Source of the DNA: CAZMGD01 sp964565705
GTDB taxonomy: Bacteria > Actinomycetota > Acidimicrobiia > Acidimicrobiales > Ilumatobacteraceae
Assembly: GCA_964565705.1 (NCBI GenBank)
Contig: CAZMGD010000128.1
Coordinates: 1 to 10,470 of the forward strand
Length of the DNA stretch: 10,470 nt
Reading direction: 5' to 3'
The position numbers and the translations under genes were made by a program. The notes beneath the pieces were generated by a model. It searched no databases, was not told the DNA's origin, and saw only the letters and a program-made list of their open reading frames with translations. Positions within the stretch are counted from its first letter, which is position 1, and each line of letters begins with the position of its first letter. Below are positions 7,590-10,470 of this stretch, piece by piece.

Positions 7590-8345
7590 ATGCAGCTGGA
7601 GGGACGGGTCGCGTTCGTGACCGGTGGCGGCTCGGGGATCGGCGCTGCGATCTGCGAGCGCTTCGCCGCCGAAGGTGCGTGGGTGGTCGTCGCCGACCTC
7701 GTCGGCGACGCCGCGGATCGGGTGGCGTCGGCGCTGCCCGCGGCGCGGGCGGTCGAGATGGACGTGACCGACGCCGCCGCGGTCGAACGGGAGATCGCAG
7801 GCCTCGCCCGACTCGACGTGCTGGTGACGAGCGCCGGCGTCGACGATCCGCCGCTGAAGGCGGAGCTGGCCCGCCAGATCGGAGCGGGCGAACCGCTCGA
7901 CATCACGTCGACGATGACCGACGCCCAGTGGCGGCGCATGCTGAGCGTCAACCTCGACGGCACGTTCTTCTGCTTGCGTGCCGCGCTGGGGCTGATGCTG
8001 CCCGCCCGTCGGGGCTCGATCGTGACGATCGCCTCGTCGGCCGGGGTCGACCCACCGGCCGGCCTGGCGCACTACTGCGCGTCGAAGGCCGGGGTGATCG
8101 CCCTCACCCGATCGGTCGCCAAGGAGGTCGCCGGCCGCGGGATCCGCGTGAACGCGCTCGCGCCGGGGGCCGTCGACACGCCGATGGCGGCGCGTACCCC
8201 GACGGGCGTCGGCCCGTCGATCCCGATCGGCCGGCGTGCCGTGGCCGGTGAGATCGCTGCGGCTGCGCTGTTCCTGGCGAGCGACGAGTCGAGCTATGTC
8301 ACCGGCGAGATCATGAACGTCAACGGCGGCACGGTCACGGGGTGA
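7590..8345 (+). CDS. SDR family oxidoreductase (FabG-like short-chain dehydrogenase)
   Basis: This 251-residue classical short-chain dehydrogenase/reductase has the cofactor motif TGGGSGIG at residues 11-18. Asp36 at the end of the second strand (VVVADL) favours NAD(H) over NADP(H). The catalytic set is Asn121, Ser149, Tyr162 and Lys166 (YCASK). The usual NNAG is SAG here (81-83). An extra charged insertion at about 85-108 (DDPPLKAELARQIGAGEPLD) separates it from minimal FabG proteins. The C-terminus (YVTGEIMNVNGGTVTG) is complete. The start at 7590 gives the standard MQLEGRVAFVTGG beginning; there is no Shine-Dalgarno, so it is probably leaderless. It lies 25 bases after the ABC-F stop and 16 bases before the next oxidoreductase. 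The substrate is unknown; an alcohol/ketone or 3-oxoacyl group is typical of the family. Confidence 0.93.
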   Translation: MQLEGRVAFVTGGGSGIGAAICERFAAEGAWVVVADLVGDAADRVASALPAARAVEMDVTDAAAVEREIAGLARLDVLVTSAGVDDPPLKAELARQIGAGEPLDITSTMTDAQWRRMLSVNLDGTFFCLRAALGLMLPARRGSIVTIASSAGVDPPAGLAHYCASKAGVIALTRSVAKEVAGRGIRVNALAPGAVDTPMAARTPTGVGPSIPIGRRAVAGEIAAAALFLASDESSYVTGEIMNVNGGTVTG

Positions 8346-8349
8346 GGGG

Positions 8350-8355
8350 TAGGTT
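8350..8355 (+). promoter_or_regulatory. -10-like hexamer TAGGTT for a leaderless oxidoreductase transcript
   Basis: TAGGTT matches TANNNT and is followed by six bases (CCGGCC) and the ATG at 8362, which would place the transcription start at the ATG. The only G-run (8346-8349) is too far upstream for a good Shine-Dalgarno. A -35 box is not evident. Confidence 0.5.
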
Positions 8356-8361
8356 CCGGCC

Positions 8362-9267
8362 ATGCGCATCGGGATCTTCGGGGGAGTCACCAGCATCGGC
8401 ACGGTGGATGACGCCGTGCAGTCCGCGCGGGAGGCCGAGGCGGACGGGTTCGCCGCCTATTGGGAGTCGAACATCTTCGGTCACGACGCGCTCACGATCC
8501 TCGCCGTCATCGGCCGCGAGGTACCGAGGATCGCGCTCGGCACCGCGGTCGTGCCGACGTACCCGCGCCACCCCGCGGCGATCGCCCAGCAGGCCGGCAC
8601 GGTCAACGCGATCTCCGGCGGCCGGTTGACGCTCGGCATCGGCCTCAGCCACCAGATCGTGATCGAGGGCATGTTCGGCATGGACTACTCCAAGCCGCTG
8701 CGCCACATGCGCGAGTACCTGTCGGTACTGCTGCCGCTCAGCCGCGGTGAGCCCGCCGACTTCGACGGCCAGGACTACCACGCCCATCTGGCGTTGAACG
8801 CCGCCGGGTCCATGCCCTACGGGGTCGTGCTCGCCGCGCTCGGCCCGAAGATGCTCCAGCTCGCCGGTTCCGTCGCCGACGGCACGCTGACGTGGTGCAC
8901 CGGTGCCGAGACGCTGCGCACCTACGTGCTGCCCACGATCAATGCCGCGGCCGAGGCCGCCGGTCGCGACGTGCCACGGGTGATCGCCGGGCTCGGAGTC
9001 GCCGTCACCGACGACGTCGTCGCCACGCGCGAGCGCGCTGCGCACGTGTTCCAGGTCTACGGCACGCTGCCGAGCTACCGCTCGATGCTCGACCGCGAGG
9101 GCGCCGAGACCGCCGCCGACGTGATGATCATCGGCTCCGCGGCCGAGGTGGCCGACCGGGTCGGCGCGCTGGCGGACATGGGCGTCACCGACCTGGCGAC
9201 CGTCGAGGTCTCGGCCAACCCCGACGACCGCGCGGCCACGCGCGACGTCTTGCGGAGCTTCTTCTGA
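8362..9267 (+). CDS. F420-dependent LLM class oxidoreductase, MSMEG_4879-like family
   Basis: This 301-residue protein is a second luciferase-like barrel enzyme. It begins MRIGIFGG and shows the landmarks EAEADGFAAYWESNIFGHDAL (24-44), LGTAVVPTYPRHP (59-71), SGGRLTLGIGLSH (85-97), FGMDYSKPLRHMREYLSVLLPL (105-126), VLAALGPKMLQLAGSVADGT (156-175) and GTLPSYRSMLDREG (234-247). From memory this pattern belongs to the actinobacterial F420-dependent family TIGR03564 (MSMEG_4879 type), whose physiological substrate is not known. It is not a duplicate of the oxidoreductase at 166-1182, which belongs to another LLM branch. The final codons Phe-Phe-stop are themselves the left arm of the hairpin at 9259-9297. 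Close spacing to the dehydrogenase suggests a shared transcript plus an internal promoter. Confidence 0.9.
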   Translation: MRIGIFGGVTSIGTVDDAVQSAREAEADGFAAYWESNIFGHDALTILAVIGREVPRIALGTAVVPTYPRHPAAIAQQAGTVNAISGGRLTLGIGLSHQIVIEGMFGMDYSKPLRHMREYLSVLLPLSRGEPADFDGQDYHAHLALNAAGSMPYGVVLAALGPKMLQLAGSVADGTLTWCTGAETLRTYVLPTINAAAEAAGRDVPRVIAGLGVAVTDDVVATRERAAHVFQVYGTLPSYRSMLDREGAETAADVMIIGSAAEVADRVGALADMGVTDLATVEVSANPDDRAATRDVLRSFF

Positions 9268-9297
9268 CACCTCGCCGGAGGCGAGGTGTCAGAAGAA
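9259..9297. terminator. perfect 18-bp hairpin over the stop codon of the oxidoreductase gene
   Basis: TTCTTCTGACACCTCGCC (9259-9276), a GGA loop and the exact reverse complement (9280-9297) form a long stable stem. The left arm contains the last two Phe codons and the TGA at 9265-9267. There is no T-tract afterwards. It most likely ends the plus-strand transcript and may also back up termination of the convergent minus-strand gene. Its sequence also belongs to the decamer repeat family of this region. Confidence 0.75.
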
Positions 9298-9415
9298 CGA
9301 CCTCGTCCACCTGGTTCATCGTCAGCGGGTTTCTGACACCACCGCGACCCCGTGGGGAGGTGTCAGAACCGCTCGCCCGGGGAGCTGGGGCGGTGAACGT
9401 GGAACTTCTGACACC
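9262..9415. repeat. five alternating copies of decamer TTCTGACACC
   Basis: TTCTGACACC occurs on the plus strand at 9262-9271, 9331-9340 and 9406-9415, and as its reverse complement GGTGTCAGAA at 9285-9294 and 9359-9368. The order is strictly alternating. All five copies are exact, and the DNA between them is unrelated in sequence. The stretch from 9268 to 9432 holds no gene that I can support. The pattern resembles a REP/BIME-like palindromic element or nested terminators. Confidence 0.8.
9328..9370. repeat. second inverted repeat, possible terminator for the minus-strand gene
   Basis: GGTTTCTGACACC (9328-9340) pairs with GGTGTCAGAACC (9359-9370) with one bulged T. The 18-base interior contains a small CCCC-GT-GGGG hairpin. 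It is the second unit of the repeat cluster and lies downstream of the minus-strand gene ending at 9433, so it could end that transcript. Confidence 0.55.
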
Positions 9416-9436
9416 TGACCGGCGGCCGGCCGTCAG
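9415..9436. other. imperfect palindrome over the stop codon of the minus-strand gene
   Basis: CTGACCGGC at 9415-9423 faces GCCGTCAG at 9429-9436, pairing through CTGAC/GTCAG and GGC/GCC with a one-base bulge. It contains the minus-strand stop codon (complement of 9433-9435). It may be the first part of that gene's terminator. Confidence 0.35.
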
Positions 9437-10470
9437 CGGTGGGCGGTGATGAGGTCTCGGCTGAACGCGAAGTTCCAGATGCGGGCGGCGGGGCTGTCGC
9501 GAGCGAACTCGGCGACCGCGGTGACGGTCGAGCCGTCGACGGTGATCTCGACGTCGGTGAAGTAGTCGCTGATCGGCGTTGCCGTGCGGAGGGACGTGCC
9601 GTCCTCGAAGATGTCCTCGAGCTGCTCGGCAGCGTCTTCGGCGGCTGCTTCGTCGTCATACTGGTAGACGAACACCGCCCGGGGCTCGTCGTCCTCCATC
9701 GTGAGGCCGACGCCGAGCACCTCGAACTCGTCGAGAGCCAGATCGTCGATCTCGTCCAGCTGTTCGGGCGTGAGGCCTGGTCCGCCGACCGTCAGATCCT
9801 CGCCGTCGAGGATCATCGCCGAGTACACGTCCTGGTCGTCGAGCGCCTCGCCGACCGCGCGCAGATCGTCGTCGTCGGCGGCGGTGTCGCCGTCGCCCTC
9901 CAGCCAGTCCTCGATCTGGTCCGTGGACTTCGACACGGCGAGATGCCCGTCTTGCTCGGCGATCCGGAGCGTCTCGCCGAGCGGACGTGCTGGACTGCGC
10001 TCGGTGATATCGATGTCGTAGTCGTCGCCGTCGCCGAGTGACCAGATCCCGTCGTCGGCGTCGCCCAACGCGTCGTCCAACGCGTCCGTGTCGAACTCGC
10101 CCTCGAGGACCGTGAACCGGTCGGGCGGCAGGTTGACCTCGATGTAGCTGTCGACCTCCGCGATCGACCACCCTGCCTCGTCGCGGAAGTCGTCGACGTC
10201 GTAGAGCTGCTGCGGGTTGGCCGCTTGGGGCAGCACCGCGGCGACGATCGCCACGTCGTCGCCGTCGCCGCGGAACCCGGTGATCTGGATCGCCCAGTCG
10301 GCGAGGTCGTCGGCGTCGGCGTCGGGGTCCGGCCGGTCGAGCCCCGCCAGCTCCGACGCTCGGTCGAGGTCGGCGGTCTGGATCAGGTAGCCATCCTCGA
10401 GCGTCGATTCGGGCAGCTGCTCCAGGCCGTCTGCCACGGAGTATCCGCCCGACGAGGACGACGAGTCGTC
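9433..10470 (-). CDS. acidic, probably secreted or lipid-anchored protein of unknown function (C-terminal part)
   Basis: The frame is open from the right edge of the window (first full codon at 10468-10470) to the TGA at 9433-9435, giving 345 visible residues. The visible part opens with DDSSSSSGGYS, a Ser-rich stretch of the kind that follows the lipidated cysteine in actinobacterial lipoproteins; the signal peptide itself would lie outside. An internal GTG at 10437 is not a convincing start, because the Ser-rich part upstream is in frame and has the same codon use. The rest is exceptionally rich in Asp and Glu and alternates beta-like segments (EVNLPPDRFTVLEGEFD, EVLGVGLTMEDDEPRAVFVYQYD, DVEITVDGSTVTAVAEF) with short helices. 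I do not recognise a family. It may be a surface protein of a salt-adapted cell; function unknown. Confidence 0.75.
   Translation of the reverse strand, partial: DDSSSSSGGYSVADGLEQLPESTLEDGYLIQTADLDRASELAGLDRPDPDADADDLADWAIQITGFRGDGDDVAIVAAVLPQAANPQQLYDVDDFRDEAGWSIAEVDSYIEVNLPPDRFTVLEGEFDTDALDDALGDADDGIWSLGDGDDYDIDITERSPARPLGETLRIAEQDGHLAVSKSTDQIEDWLEGDGDTAADDDDLRAVGEALDDQDVYSAMILDGEDLTVGGPGLTPEQLDEIDDLALDEFEVLGVGLTMEDDEPRAVFVYQYDDEAAAEDAAEQLEDIFEDGTSLRTATPISDYFTDVEITVDGSTVTAVAEFARDSPAARIWNFAFSRDLITAHR

Noticed and set aside
9262..9415. Decamer repeats as a CRISPR array
   Set aside because: The copies are only 10 bases long, alternate in orientation and have irregular spacing; no cas gene is nearby.

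Overview
The window is a GC-rich, gene-dense actinobacterial-type segment. The GC-rich third codon positions, Asp/Glu-rich exported proteins, two luciferase-like (F420/FMN-type) oxidoreductases and probable leaderless genes together suggest a marine or freshwater member of the Acidimicrobiia (Ilumatobacter-like). That placement is an inference from style, not from a marker gene. The sequence is a draft assembly: a run of ten Ns (6829-6838) interrupts one gene.

Region 1 (1-4906, plus strand) is a tightly packed operon. It holds the 3' end of a CoA-acylating methylmalonate-semialdehyde dehydrogenase (mmsA), a luciferase-like oxidoreductase of the CPS_4043 type, and an ABC importer in the order permease, ATPase, permease, substrate-binding lipoprotein. 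The first four junctions overlap by 1-4 bases, and a 20-codon reading frame bridges the fifth. The binding protein is of the NMT1/THI5 type. This combination fits uptake and reductive breakdown of uracil/thymine or related compounds, where beta-alanine and beta-aminoisobutyrate end as the semialdehydes used by MmsA. The substrate remains an inference. The operon closes with a perfect 20-bp hairpin whose outer stem contains the stop codons of both convergent genes.

Region 2 (4972-5884) has a small DUF2752-type membrane protein on the minus strand. A divergent 120-residue protein of unknown function follows on the plus strand, behind a strong Shine-Dalgarno sequence.

Region 3 (5940-9267, plus strand) carries an ABC-F type translation-associated ATPase (interrupted by the N gap), a classical short-chain dehydrogenase, and a second luciferase-like oxidoreductase of the MSMEG_4879 type. 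The last two lack Shine-Dalgarno sequences and have a -10-like hexamer six bases before the ATG, suggesting leaderless transcripts.

Region 4 (9259-9436) is a non-coding stretch with five alternating copies of the decamer TTCTGACACC, forming a perfect 18-bp hairpin over the stop codon of the upstream gene plus a second, looser inverted repeat.

Region 5 (9433-10470, minus strand) is the C-terminal part of a very acidic, probably surface-anchored protein of unknown function that runs off the window.

I found no rRNA, tRNA, CRISPR array, transposase, riboswitch or phage gene. Most of the window is ordinary metabolism and transport. The features most worth a second look are the decamer repeat cluster, the stop-codon-embedding terminators and the gene combination in the transporter operon.
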